A stretch of DNA of 53,170 bases from an uncultured Oscillatoriales cyanobacterium (GCA_903893625.1 CAITND010000232.1:1-53170), one strand, 5' to 3'; numbered from the stretch's first letter, positions 1 through 8,859 are shown. Numbers and translations are program-made. Notes: generated by a model from the sequence alone, not told the origin.

Positions 1-123
1 ATTCGTAATTCGTAATTCGTAATTCGTAATTCGTAATTCGTAATTCGTAATTCGTAATTCGTAATTCGTAATTCGTAATTCGTAATTCGTAATTCGTAAT
101 TCGTAATTCGTAATTCGTAATTC
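1..123. repeat. ATTCGTA heptamer tandem array
   Basis: About 17.5 perfect head-to-tail copies of the heptamer ATTCGTA run from the left edge of the window to position 123, so the true array is longer than seen. It stops at the stop codon of dndD, which occupies 124-126 on the reverse strand. Short tandem heptamers are typical of filamentous cyanobacteria. Copy number may vary between strains or be collapsed by assembly. Confidence 0.95.
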
Positions 124-2109
124 CTAAAAGAAATAACCCGGCTCAATGCGAGTTTGGCGTTGTTTGGGATCATATTTGAGTAAATATTCACGGGCGATCG
201 CATCCTGTTCTCGTAAACTATTAACTTCCTTTTCCCCAATTTCCGTATCCGTCGAGAGTAATATAACTTGATGACTGGCGGCGGGAAAATACCGCTCAAT
301 TAAATTTTGGCGGTGGGAGGAGTCTAAACGACCTAATGGAGTATCAATAGCAATGGGTAAATTTAATCCTGAAACTCTCGCTAACCCCCATAAAAAAGCG
401 ATCGCTAACAGTTGTTTTTCCCCCGCCGAAAGACGATGTTTCTCAACAGGTTGTCCTTGAGGATCATACAAAGATAAACTAAAATCTTCCGTTTCAATAA
501 TAACTCGATGCACTAAGTCAGATTTATGTAATAAATAGCGGAAACATTCAGTTACTTCTACTTCTAATTTATTCAGTTTTTTGAGGGTGAGTTTTTCCTT
601 AAACAATTTCAGGGTAGTTTGAACTTTAGCCACGCTATCAATAATATGATTAACATTTTTTCGATCAATCGTATTTTGACTATATTGTTCTAAGTGTTTT
701 TTGGCTTTTTCATATTCGCTTTGACATTTTTTTAACTGTTGTTCTGCTTGTTCAATAGCAGTTTCAACTTTAGTTAATTCCCCTTGTGCTTGGGAAACTT
801 TTTCTAACAGTTGTTCATAGACTTCTGGCGGTGCAGCCACAGCCAATTGTTGATCGGTACTAGAAATAGCTTCTTCAATAATGCTTAAGGCATTTAAAGC
901 ATCCTGGGACTGTTGAATTTGACTCGGAAGTTGATGATCTAAAACGGTTTTTAATTGATTCAAAACTTTGTCATCAAGTCCTAAAAATAGAGTTTCTTGA
1001 TTCTGATGATTATCTGTTAATTGTTGATAATCATTTTCTAAATAACTTTTAACCGTTTCTAATTGTTTTTTAGCTAATTTAAGTTCTTCTAAATATTCTA
1101 ATAAACGTTGATCTCTATCTTTAATAAAATCCTGAGCTACTTTAGCTTTTTCTCGATTTAACTCCTTTTCTCCTTGAGTTTTCGCCTGAATTAATAAAGG
1201 TGTAATTAAAGCCAAAGGCAAATAATCAGCCGCTAATTCACATAAATAATCACGTTGTTGTTGGGCTTTTTTCTTCTCATCTTCTAATTGTTTTTCTAAT
1301 TGGCTGCGTTCTCCGGCGATTTTTCCGCCTTCGAGTTTAAATTTATCCTTAGCTGCATATAATTTTTTTCTAGCTATTCCCGCCTTTTCCTTTAGAGCTA
1401 ATACTGCTTTTTCAGACTCCTCCCATTCCGATTTATAAAGATTTAACTTGTTTTCAATTTCTTCTAAATCAGCTAACTCCTTAGAGTCGGCTAACTGCTT
1501 ACGTTTGCGGTTAGCTAAAATATCTAAATCTATGGCTAACCGTTCTGCTAATTCTAATCCTAATAAAGATTGAATGGCTTGCACCACAACATTAGGCGGA
1601 CTCTCTAAATCAGCTAATTCCTTGACCTGTTCGCCATCAAATAAAAATAAATTAGAAATCCCAATAGGGAAAAAATCTTCAATGCGTTCATCCCAAGTTT
1701 CTAACCAAGCAGAGTCCGGCCAGTCATCAATTAATATCCCTAAAATATCTTTACCATTTTTCGGGTTTCTTGTCCAGCGACGTTTGACCCGAAACTCGAC
1801 TTGCATATTTTTAATAATATGTTCAAATAACAGTTCAACACTGGTTTCTTCATGGGCTAAAGTCTGTTTATTAACGGCTTGTTTCAAAAAGTCAGGATAA
1901 CTTAAACTTCCCCTCGTAGAACATTGAGCGCGTTGTCCATAAAGTGCCAGCCGCATCGCATCCATTAAGGTTGTTTTGCCGCCTCCATTCATGCCGCCTA
2001 ATAACACAATCGGACTAATCACATTATCATTAATTTGGGGACGTAAATCAATCACTTGTTTACCCCGATAGGGGCCAAAGTTTTCTACAGTTAATTCTAG
2101 GAAAATCAT
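124..2109 (-). CDS. dndD: DNA sulfur modification ATPase DndD
   Basis: DndD is the SMC/Rad50-like ATPase of the DNA phosphorothioation machinery, working with DndC and DndE to place sulfur on the DNA backbone. The 661-residue product has a Walker A motif GGMNGGGKTT at residues 38-47, long Lys/Glu-rich coiled-coil segments at about 200-330 and 420-500, an ABC signature LSAGEKQ at 560-566 and a Walker B region ending IDTP at 588-591. This is the normal size and layout of the DndD family. The start is ATG at 2109. It is the last visible gene of a dndB-dndC-dndD run, 77 bp after dndC. dndE would be expected next but would lie beyond the heptamer array and outside the window. Confidence 0.93.
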   Translation of the reverse strand: MIFLELTVENFGPYRGKQVIDLRPQINDNVISPIVLLGGMNGGGKTTLMDAMRLALYGQRAQCSTRGSLSYPDFLKQAVNKQTLAHEETSVELLFEHIIKNMQVEFRVKRRWTRNPKNGKDILGILIDDWPDSAWLETWDERIEDFFPIGISNLFLFDGEQVKELADLESPPNVVVQAIQSLLGLELAERLAIDLDILANRKRKQLADSKELADLEEIENKLNLYKSEWEESEKAVLALKEKAGIARKKLYAAKDKFKLEGGKIAGERSQLEKQLEDEKKKAQQQRDYLCELAADYLPLALITPLLIQAKTQGEKELNREKAKVAQDFIKDRDQRLLEYLEELKLAKKQLETVKSYLENDYQQLTDNHQNQETLFLGLDDKVLNQLKTVLDHQLPSQIQQSQDALNALSIIEEAISSTDQQLAVAAPPEVYEQLLEKVSQAQGELTKVETAIEQAEQQLKKCQSEYEKAKKHLEQYSQNTIDRKNVNHIIDSVAKVQTTLKLFKEKLTLKKLNKLEVEVTECFRYLLHKSDLVHRVIIETEDFSLSLYDPQGQPVEKHRLSAGEKQLLAIAFLWGLARVSGLNLPIAIDTPLGRLDSSHRQNLIERYFPAASHQVILLSTDTEIGEKEVNSLREQDAIAREYLLKYDPKQRQTRIEPGYFF

Positions 2110-2131
2110 AAATAAAAATAGGGATATGTGG

Positions 2132-2184
2132 AACAGGCATCTTGCCTGTTAATCTGTTAATCTGTTAATCTGTTAACCTGTTAA
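2132..2184. repeat. 8-bp hairpin followed by five octamer repeats
   Basis: Between dndC and dndD, AACAGGCA (2132-2139) and TGCCTGTT (2143-2150) form a perfect hairpin with a TCT loop. The right arm runs straight into five copies of the octamer YCTGTTAA at 2145-2184. The hairpin could attenuate transcription into dndD. It also resembles dispersed cyanobacterial palindromes, so a role in the operon is only inferred. Confidence 0.85.
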
Positions 2185-2186
2185 TC

Positions 2187-3764
2187 TTAAGAAGGGTTTT
2201 GAAATTTCAAAGTTGCCCAACTTAACTGTTGCGGAGGGTCGGGGTTTTTTCCCTCAACAGCTTGCTTAACTTGTTCAACGCTTCCGGTTTTTGCTGCTTC
2301 TTTCAAATTACGTTCATAATGAGCGTTATCAATAGCATCCTGTTGAGGTCGAGAACTGGTTTCTAAACACTTTTCTAAATCATCATAGATGCCATTTCGT
2401 CTCGCCATTGTTTTATATTGACGTTCGGTATCAATGAGTTTAGCCATCAGTTCCATATACATTGTATCCCCCTGACTCAGTTCTTCTAAAAGTTGCCATT
2501 CATCTCCACCTAAAACAGTATTTCCTGCACCCAAACGGGGGTCTTCAAACGCTTCTCCCATAACTTCCTGATAAATTTTAGGTACACTATCATCAAATTC
2601 GTGTTTCTCCTCTAACCATATTCGCCGAATTTCGCTAAGTTCTCCTATTGTAATTAAGGTTATATCTCGATATTCTTCCGGTGCTGTTTGTCTAATTTGT
2701 TGTTGAGCTTCTAATACCCGTCTTAACCAATGTTCTCGCCATTTTTTAGTATATGGCCCCGGAATAGGCTCAACGGATATTTCCCCATCAACATTTCGTT
2801 CAAATAGTTGAACTTTTCCAAATATTCGTCTAAAATCTCGTTTATCTCGATCATTTTGGATATCTAATTCTAAACGAATATCAATCAGAGGTTGTAACCA
2901 TTCTTTTTGTTGATCATTTTGAATCATTGCCGATAAGGATTTATCACTATTTACTAATGTACAAACCCAACATCCAAACCTAGAATCACCACAGCTAGGG
3001 GTTGAAGTATCCACAACTAGGGGACATTCATTATCTGCGGTTGCACCTCGATATAAAACGAATAATTCTTGATTATTACCCCCCCAAGGGTTTTCCCACT
3101 GCATTAAATACATCCAAACTTCATCAGTACGCCAATCTTCAATCGGCGTATAAACTAAAGAATTGAGCAAACTAACATTAGGACTGAGGCGTTCACGGAC
3201 TCGCTGACCTTCAAGTTCTCTCATCCTCTTGCCACGACTAACACTTTCACTTTTGCGAGTTCCTAGAACTATAATACTTTCCCCATTAGTTCTTACAACA
3301 TCACGAATAAAGCGATTAGATGGATCAATTTTTAATCGAGAAGTACACCATCGAAATTTAAGACGAGGTGCGGGATAACCTTTACCAATTAAACCAACCC
3401 AATAAGTATGGGAAACTTCTGGATGTAATAAATGAGCTTCCATTGGCATATTTTGCTCTTGAATAGCTTTTTTTAGTTGAGTAATACATTTACGCACCCA
3501 AGTAGAAACAATAGGATTCTCAACTAAAGTATCTGTTGTAATTACATAAATTGTTTTTTGACGCTTTTCTATAGGCAGTTTTGAGATAGCATTCCAAATT
3601 AGTTGTAATGTTGCTGTACTATCTTTTCCCCAAGATACACCAATAATCCAAGGTATTTGATCCAAGCAGTATAAATCTTGGATTTCTTGAGTAGATTTTT
3701 CTAAATCTTCTATAAACTCATTGACAGTACGTTTTAATAGAAAAATTTCCTGAATTGTAGTCAT
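2187..3764 (-). CDS. dndC: DNA phosphorothioation sulfurtransferase DndC
   Basis: DndC is the ATP-pyrophosphatase-fold enzyme of the Dnd pathway, related to PAPS reductase. It activates the DNA backbone and carries an iron-sulfur cluster. The 525-residue product has the PP-loop GVSWGKDST at residues 42-50, a CTSRLK segment at C140, and a cysteine set C247, C258, C265 and C268 fitting the cluster ligands of the family. ATG start at 3764. It lies 30 bp downstream of dndB and 77 bp upstream of dndD, so the three probably share a transcript. All visible key residues are present and no frameshift is seen. The sulfur donor DndA (or IscS) is not encoded in the window. Confidence 0.94.
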   Translation of the reverse strand: MTTIQEIFLLKRTVNEFIEDLEKSTQEIQDLYCLDQIPWIIGVSWGKDSTATLQLIWNAISKLPIEKRQKTIYVITTDTLVENPIVSTWVRKCITQLKKAIQEQNMPMEAHLLHPEVSHTYWVGLIGKGYPAPRLKFRWCTSRLKIDPSNRFIRDVVRTNGESIIVLGTRKSESVSRGKRMRELEGQRVRERLSPNVSLLNSLVYTPIEDWRTDEVWMYLMQWENPWGGNNQELFVLYRGATADNECPLVVDTSTPSCGDSRFGCWVCTLVNSDKSLSAMIQNDQQKEWLQPLIDIRLELDIQNDRDKRDFRRIFGKVQLFERNVDGEISVEPIPGPYTKKWREHWLRRVLEAQQQIRQTAPEEYRDITLITIGELSEIRRIWLEEKHEFDDSVPKIYQEVMGEAFEDPRLGAGNTVLGGDEWQLLEELSQGDTMYMELMAKLIDTERQYKTMARRNGIYDDLEKCLETSSRPQQDAIDNAHYERNLKEAAKTGSVEQVKQAVEGKNPDPPQQLSWATLKFQNPS

Positions 3765-3794
3765 TTTTTACATCCCATAAATAAAATTTTAGGC

Positions 3795-5018
3795 TTACTT
3801 TAACAATAGACCTGTTTGATTTTCAACCTCAGAAACAGCAATTCTAAATGCTTTATTAACTGCTGTTGTTTGAGTTATGATTTTCATATTTCCATTACCA
3901 TCATTCATCAGTAGACTGTTTTCCCATAGAGATGTAGACCTTTGATAACCTAAATTAGCTAATGTTTTAATTAACAAGTTCTGTTGCTCCTCTGTAAAAT
4001 CATTTTGAAAGAAAATTAAATGCCCTACTCGACTAATCAATTGCAATCCCACACTATGACAATCTATTCTTTCTTGACGTAATTTATAAAAATCAAGATT
4101 TGATGTTCCAGATTTTGGGGTAAGAAGTAAACTCCATCCTTCATTATGTTGAGCAAATTCAAGATAGAAATATTTAGCCTTTTCTAAACATACTTTTAGC
4201 TGCTCTCTATTTTGATTTTTACGAGATTCAATCACCTGTTTTTGAGATGAACCAAACAAAAATTCTGCCATCCCCAGTCGTAACTGATTCATTGTAAATA
4301 AGTAATCTGGATCTTTGTTCAGTGTTTTAGAAATTTTATCAATACGTCCTGCAAAAATAACTAAATCTTTTGAAATATCACGGGTAAGTTTTGATAAAGC
4401 ATCACTAACATCAAATGTAGCGAGTAACGCTGCCGCGATTGGCTTATTTTTAGCACAATCAGCAAAATCTTGATGAATCTGATCAATATCATCTTCTTGA
4501 ACCACTAATACTGTTGCACTATCGTTCAATAATTCAGGTCTTTCTTGAACTGCTTTTTCAATTGCTTTAATCCGATGTTGACCATCTGTAACATACAGTT
4601 CAACATTACTTGGTAAAACAGCATAACCAAATTGCGTTATTTTGGAACCAAACGTAAAAACCTTAATCGGTGTTTTGCAATTAAAAATAAATGAAGGTAG
4701 AATATAGTTATCAGTTTCTAGTAAGTATTTGGCAATTTCATTAACATGGGATTTATCTATAGGACGGTTCATCACATCTTCAGCATTAGATCTATGTTTT
4801 TTCTTATCTGCTGTTTGAAATTTAGCCATTTCAAGTAGTTGCTCAAAAGAGATACAAAAAGCTAAGTGAACTCTCTGTCCTTGTTCATAGACATGACATT
4901 GAAATACTCTTGCACCACAAGTAGCAGCATCAGCAAATGCTTGATTTACAGCATCTTCTTGACGTTGCATCACGATAATTTCAGCACTTGAACGCTTCTG
5001 TGGCTGTTCTTCAGTCAT
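3795..5018 (-). CDS. dndB: DNA sulfur modification protein DndB (DGQHR domain)
   Basis: DndB homologues act as regulators of the phosphorothioation genes, repressing them in the species where this was studied. The 407-residue protein carries the family signature DGQHR at residues 145-149 within a YVTDGQHRIKAIEKA stretch. The ATG at 5018 is preceded by a good Shine-Dalgarno sequence (AGAGGGA on the reverse strand). It is first in the dndB-dndC-dndD run and is divergent from a second DGQHR gene. The intervening DNA holds a perfect 17-bp inverted repeat that could be the operator for both directions. That regulatory link is inference. Confidence 0.88.
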   Translation of the reverse strand: MTEEQPQKRSSAEIIVMQRQEDAVNQAFADAATCGARVFQCHVYEQGQRVHLAFCISFEQLLEMAKFQTADKKKHRSNAEDVMNRPIDKSHVNEIAKYLLETDNYILPSFIFNCKTPIKVFTFGSKITQFGYAVLPSNVELYVTDGQHRIKAIEKAVQERPELLNDSATVLVVQEDDIDQIHQDFADCAKNKPIAAALLATFDVSDALSKLTRDISKDLVIFAGRIDKISKTLNKDPDYLFTMNQLRLGMAEFLFGSSQKQVIESRKNQNREQLKVCLEKAKYFYLEFAQHNEGWSLLLTPKSGTSNLDFYKLRQERIDCHSVGLQLISRVGHLIFFQNDFTEEQQNLLIKTLANLGYQRSTSLWENSLLMNDGNGNMKIITQTTAVNKAFRIAVSEVENQTGLLLK

Positions 5019-5059
5019 GGCTATTCCCTCTTTTCAGAAATTACAGATATTCCCAAAAC

Positions 5060-5076
5060 CTTACTATTTCGGTAAG
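5060..5076. promoter_or_regulatory. short CTTAC/GTAAG dyad upstream of dndB
   Basis: CTTAC (5060-5064) and GTAAG (5072-5076) form a small dyad about 40 bp upstream of the dndB start codon, next to the larger 17-bp inverted repeat. It could be a second protein-binding site in the divergent promoter region. No assigned operator sequence is matched. Confidence 0.3.
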
Positions 5077-5087
5077 ATAGGACTCAG

Positions 5088-5132
5088 AAAATGGTTTTTA
5101 AAAACATTAGTTAAATTTTTAAAAACCATTTT
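5088..5132. promoter_or_regulatory. perfect 17-bp inverted repeat in the dnd divergent promoter
   Basis: AAAATGGTTTTTAAAAA at 5088-5104 and its exact reverse complement at 5116-5132 flank an 11-bp spacer. The repeat lies between the divergent dndB and DGQHR gene starts and is too AT-rich to be a good terminator. A shared operator for a DNA-binding regulator is the simplest reading; DndB itself is the obvious candidate. It overlaps the TTG at 5132, which argues against that codon as a translation start. Confidence 0.6.
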
Positions 5133-5176
5133 TGGATATTATAACATTTATTGACTCATTTAGCAACATAATCCTG

Positions 5177-6736
5177 ATGGATACTGAAACCCGACTTAAC
5201 TCCGAAGCCCAAGAAACAATAGCAAAACTGCTGAAACCCTATCTACAACAAGCAGATAGCCTACTGGTTCAAAAAACCTATATGGCCGGAACCGAAACCT
5301 TTATCAGTTCTGTTACCTTAGAATGGATAGCCGCCAAAGTCGGTTTTGCCTCCCAACTGCCCTTATTTCAACCTCATTTAGACTCAACAGGTAACGTAGA
5401 GCGCGACGCTGAAACCGTTGATGAGATTTTTCAACGTCCCCTCGACTGGTCACGTCAAGCGACCTTAACCCAATATCTCACCAACCACAAAGACCATAAA
5501 TTCCCGGCGGTGTTAGTCGTCCTCAGTCCCCCCTGGGTCGATAACCCCCAAGCATCTCAATGGGATAAACAGGGCCAAGCCACCCAGTCCGCCATTGAAT
5601 TTTTACCCCTGGATAGTCAAGGAAAACTGGGACTATTGCAAATGTCTGGGGATATATCCGTATTTGCCCTAGATGGACAACATCGCCTCATGGGGATACA
5701 AGGGTTAATGCAACTCCTACGCACAGGACGTTTACAACCCTATAGCAAACAGAAAAAACCCGTCGGCGATGCTATTACCGTTAAAGAGATGACCCAAAAA
5801 TTCGGTATCACTCCCCAACAGTTACAACAGTTATCCCAGGAAACCATCGGAGTAGAATTTATTCCCGCAGTGGTCAAGGGAGAAACTCGCGCCGAAGCCA
5901 GACAACGGGTAAGGTCTATTTTTGTTCACGTTAACTTAATGGCCGTCAAACTCAGTAAAGGACAGTTAGCCTTATTGGATGAAGACGATGGGTTTTCTAT
6001 TGTTACTCGTCAGGTCGTCGTTTCCCATACTTTATTTTGCGATAAACCCGGACGCCACCCTAGAATTAATTGGGATAGTGCCACCGTCGCCTCCAAGTCA
6101 ACGGTATTAACTACCCTGCAAGCCCTAACAGATATGGGTCAACGGTATTTAACCCCCAAATTTCCCCACTGGAAAGCCGCCAAACCCGGGTTAGTCCCCC
6201 GACGCCCCACAACCCAAGAGTTAGAAACAGGTATTCAGGAATTACAACAACTTTTTGATGGGATGGCGAGTTTACCGAGTTATCAACGCTTAGAAGACAG
6301 TTGGGAAACTCCCGCATTACGGCGGTTTAGTTTTGAGAAACCTGGAGGCGAGGGAAATTTACTATTTCGTCCGGTGGGACAAGTGGCCGTAGCCGCAGCC
6401 TTGGGGGTGTTAGTCTTTTATCAACAACGGTCGGTAACAGAGATTTTCGAGAAATTGCAAAGTTTTGATGGGTCTGGGGGGTTTAGCGGCATGGAATATC
6501 CTGACTCCCTCTGGTATGGGGTATTATATGACCCCAATAAACGCCGGGTCAGAGTCGCCGGAAAAGACTTAGCCGCCAAATTACTCATCTATTTATTAGG
6601 GGGAATGCAGCAACCCATGGAATGCGCGGAGTTACGCAAAGCCTTAGCCGATGCTAGGACATTTGAAAATAAAGCTGTCAGTTTTGACGGTAAATTCGTT
6701 AAACCCAAAGAAGTCGGTTTACCCCAAACCTTATAA
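5177..6736 (+). CDS. DGQHR-domain protein, DndB-like (first paralogue)
   Basis: The product (519 residues from the ATG at 5177) contains the exact signature DGQHR at residues 166-170, placing it with DndB and related Dnd-associated proteins. The rest is longer than DndB and has no other motif I recognise. The reading frame also opens at a TTG at 5132, but that codon lies inside the inverted repeat, so the ATG at 5177 is preferred. Neither start has a convincing ribosome-binding site. It is divergent from dndB and co-oriented with another DGQHR gene 347 bp downstream. A role in regulating or restricting phosphorothioated DNA is inferred from the neighbourhood only. Confidence 0.8.
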   Translation: MDTETRLNSEAQETIAKLLKPYLQQADSLLVQKTYMAGTETFISSVTLEWIAAKVGFASQLPLFQPHLDSTGNVERDAETVDEIFQRPLDWSRQATLTQYLTNHKDHKFPAVLVVLSPPWVDNPQASQWDKQGQATQSAIEFLPLDSQGKLGLLQMSGDISVFALDGQHRLMGIQGLMQLLRTGRLQPYSKQKKPVGDAITVKEMTQKFGITPQQLQQLSQETIGVEFIPAVVKGETRAEARQRVRSIFVHVNLMAVKLSKGQLALLDEDDGFSIVTRQVVVSHTLFCDKPGRHPRINWDSATVASKSTVLTTLQALTDMGQRYLTPKFPHWKAAKPGLVPRRPTTQELETGIQELQQLFDGMASLPSYQRLEDSWETPALRRFSFEKPGGEGNLLFRPVGQVAVAAALGVLVFYQQRSVTEIFEKLQSFDGSGGFSGMEYPDSLWYGVLYDPNKRRVRVAGKDLAAKLLIYLLGGMQQPMECAELRKALADARTFENKAVSFDGKFVKPKEVGLPQTL

Positions 6737-6767
6737 CCTCTTTGTGTCTCTGTGTCTTTGTGGTTAA
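6737..6767. repeat. dispersed 31-bp repeat, copy 1
   Basis: A TCTTTGTGTCTC-type sequence ending TTTGTGGTTAA begins directly after the stop codon of the DGQHR gene. An inverted copy at 46175-46205 differs at three positions. Both copies sit just downstream of genes, as expected for an intergenic dispersed repeat. Confidence 0.8.
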
Positions 6768-7083
6768 GATAATATTTTCCATCCGAAAAAATTATTTCTA
6801 CTCAAAAAAATTTCGATTTTTCTGGGAAAGGGGGTTGACAAAACCCGCCGCCGGAGAGATAATATCGTAAGGGGGAACACGCCCATACTCTTGATTTTTT
6901 AGTCAACACTTAAAACCGATTCCGGTGACAATAATTAACTCCGTAAATATTCGGAGAATATTAAAAAGAATTGAGTTAAAAGAAACAACGATTTTCAGAA
7001 AAATAAAATAGCAAATTATTTTGTACAAATGTCAGAAAAAGATTTAAAATAAGTTCAGTAACCTTTTTTATGGTTTCCTTCAA
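6737..7083. other. 347-bp gap between two DGQHR genes
   Basis: No ORF or RNA gene is supported here. The first 31 bases (6737-6767) are a dispersed repeat of the type CTTTGTGTCTTTGTGGTTAA, matched in inverted orientation at 46175-46205 (28 of 31 positions). The rest is AT-rich and may hold the promoter of the 7084 gene, but no clear -35/-10 pair can be assigned. Confidence 0.7.
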
Positions 7084-8265
7084 ATGAATACAAATAATAA
7101 TAGCCCCTCAGAATTAAGCCTGAGAATTGATTCTCTATTGGCACCCCTTTTTACTCAAAATTACCGTGAAAAGTGCTATATTGGCTTACTGTTGCAACAA
7201 GGCAAACGGAAAATGATTCAAATTAACGTCCCTGCCGATGATTTACCAACATTATTACAAGCAAAACCTTCTTTAGATAATAACCCAGATTCAGGAAAAA
7301 ATCGCCCGGAAGTTAAAGGTCATGCCGAAGAAATTAAAGACTATATTAAAAAGCGAGTCAGTCAAGATAAACCTTGGATTATTGGAACTTTAACCGCTAA
7401 TGTTGACCCGGCAAAAATTGAAGTTATAGATTTAGGTCGAGGGGTTTGTTTTGTAATTATTCCCCGGACTACAAAACTAGATATTACTGATGGTCAACAT
7501 CGCAAACGGGCTATTCATGAATTAATCGAAAATATAGCTACAGCCGAATTCATTGCCGATCATGATTTTCCGATTACATTGGTTTTAGAAAGTAATTTTA
7601 ATCAATGTCAAACTGATTTTAGAGATATGGCACAAACTAGACAACTAGATAAATCTTTATTAATTTCTTTTGGAGAGTTTTCGGGCAGAATTGGTATTAC
7701 TAAGAATTTAGTTGAATCTGTATTCATGTTTAAAGAAAAAACCGAGAAAATTAAAGCCAGTCCTGCGAGTAAACAGAAATTAATTTATACGATGAATTTT
7801 ATTGTCCGGTTTGTCAGTTGTGTATTTACAGATAATCCCAGTGATGAATTAATGGACTATGATGTTGATATTGCTTCAAAACAATTAGCCAGTTGTTTAA
7901 ATCAGTTTTTTGAGGAATGTCCTTCTACTCAATATATTGCCCAAACTCCTAAAGAAGAATTAACTATTGATGAAATTGATATTTTTAAAGATAAATATAT
8001 CTTAGGGGTCAGTATTGGCTTGGAAATTTTAGGGCGGTTACTACATCTAACTTATGATCAATATAGCCATACTTTTGATTTAGAAAAAGTCTCTGAATTA
8101 GCGGCCATCGACTGGTCAAGGGAAAGTGAACTTTGGCAAGGAAATGTGATTACCATTGACCCTAACCCGAAAAAGCTTAATAATCCTTATAAGATATCTT
8201 TTACTGCAAGTAACGTTAAAATAGCCATGACCACAGTTAAAGCTCATTTAGGTTGGATTTTGTAG
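7084..8265 (+). CDS. DGQHR-domain protein, DndB-like (second paralogue)
   Basis: This 393-residue protein, close in size to DndB (407), has DITDGQHRKRAIHELIE with DGQHR at residues 136-140, so it is a true DndB-family member rather than a distant relative. The ATG at 7084 opens the frame; no clear Shine-Dalgarno sequence precedes it. It is the third DGQHR protein in 4.5 kb. It could be an alternative regulator, or a protein that binds modified DNA. Its 3' end merges with a palindromic element that separates it from the convergent dnd-associated gene. Confidence 0.85.
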   Translation: MNTNNNSPSELSLRIDSLLAPLFTQNYREKCYIGLLLQQGKRKMIQINVPADDLPTLLQAKPSLDNNPDSGKNRPEVKGHAEEIKDYIKKRVSQDKPWIIGTLTANVDPAKIEVIDLGRGVCFVIIPRTTKLDITDGQHRKRAIHELIENIATAEFIADHDFPITLVLESNFNQCQTDFRDMAQTRQLDKSLLISFGEFSGRIGITKNLVESVFMFKEKTEKIKASPASKQKLIYTMNFIVRFVSCVFTDNPSDELMDYDVDIASKQLASCLNQFFEECPSTQYIAQTPKEELTIDEIDIFKDKYILGVSIGLEILGRLLHLTYDQYSHTFDLEKVSELAAIDWSRESELWQGNVITIDPNPKKLNNPYKISFTASNVKIAMTTVKAHLGWIL

Positions 8266-8377
8266 GGGCGGGTTCTCTAGGGTTGCTGTTAATTAGAAAA
8301 GAGAATTAAGAAAGAAAGAGGGCGGGTTTATTGAGATTTTTGGTAATTAACAGAAATTGTCTTGAACCCGCCCCTAC
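8262..8377. repeat. 116-bp nested palindrome (MITE-like or bidirectional terminator)
   Basis: GTAGGGGCGGGTTC (8262-8275) is repeated exactly in inverted form at 8364-8377. Nested inside, CTGTTAATTA (8286-8295) pairs with TAATTAACAG (8344-8353). A further GGGCGGGTT (8320-8328) can compete for the right arm. The element overlaps the stop codon of the upstream DGQHR gene and lies between convergent genes. Similar GGGGCGGGTT palindromes are common dispersed repeats in cyanobacteria. Confidence 0.85.
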
Positions 8378-8388
8378 GAAACAGGAAT

Positions 8389-8859
8389 TTAACCCAGAAA
8401 ACGACTTAAATCAAATTCGCCTTCGGGTTGGGATGGGCGATCGCGTTCTGCCATTAATATTAATAATAATCGATCTGAATAATCAACGGTGCCGCGACAT
8501 TCCTCTCGCAATATTTCTAAACCGCCATTCGCATATTCTTCAAAGATTAACCCTCGTTGTTCTTCGGCTTCAAGTTCAAAGGGAGATAAAAGTTTAGGAT
8601 TTTGGGTTTCTGAAATCCCTACTAATTTAATAATAGCATCATAGCCCCTAGAAATAAAAACTTCCATTGAAATCGGCCCTGGATCACGTTTAGAAAGTCC
8701 ATCAACAGGAATCCGTTTTTGGCGTCGTTTTCCTAATAATGCAGCAAAAGCCACCACATCAGCATAAGTTTGAAACGGCCCTGTTTTGCCTTCGATTTCC
8801 GTCAGCGATCGCACTAATTCAGCCTTATCTTTAGCGATTCTAATTCGTGTTACTGCCAT
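8389..8859 (-). CDS. Dnd system-associated protein 4 family
   Basis: The 156-residue product resembles the family named dnd system-associated protein 4, a small protein of unknown activity found beside phosphorothioation genes. The N-terminal MAVTRIRIAKDKAELVR and the central GKRRQKR stretch support this, as does its position closing the dnd block. ATG start at 8859; no strong ribosome-binding site. It is convergent with the second DGQHR gene and separated from it by a palindromic element. No transmembrane segment or catalytic motif is seen. Function is unknown, and the family call rests on recognition plus context. Confidence 0.75.
   Translation of the reverse strand: MAVTRIRIAKDKAELVRSLTEIEGKTGPFQTYADVVAFAALLGKRRQKRIPVDGLSKRDPGPISMEVFISRGYDAIIKLVGISETQNPKLLSPFELEAEEQRGLIFEEYANGGLEILREECRGTVDYSDRLLLILMAERDRPSQPEGEFDLSRFLG

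Noticed and set aside
1-123. Possible CRISPR array
   Set aside because: The repeat unit is a seven-base ATTCGTA with no spacers; it is a simple tandem repeat.
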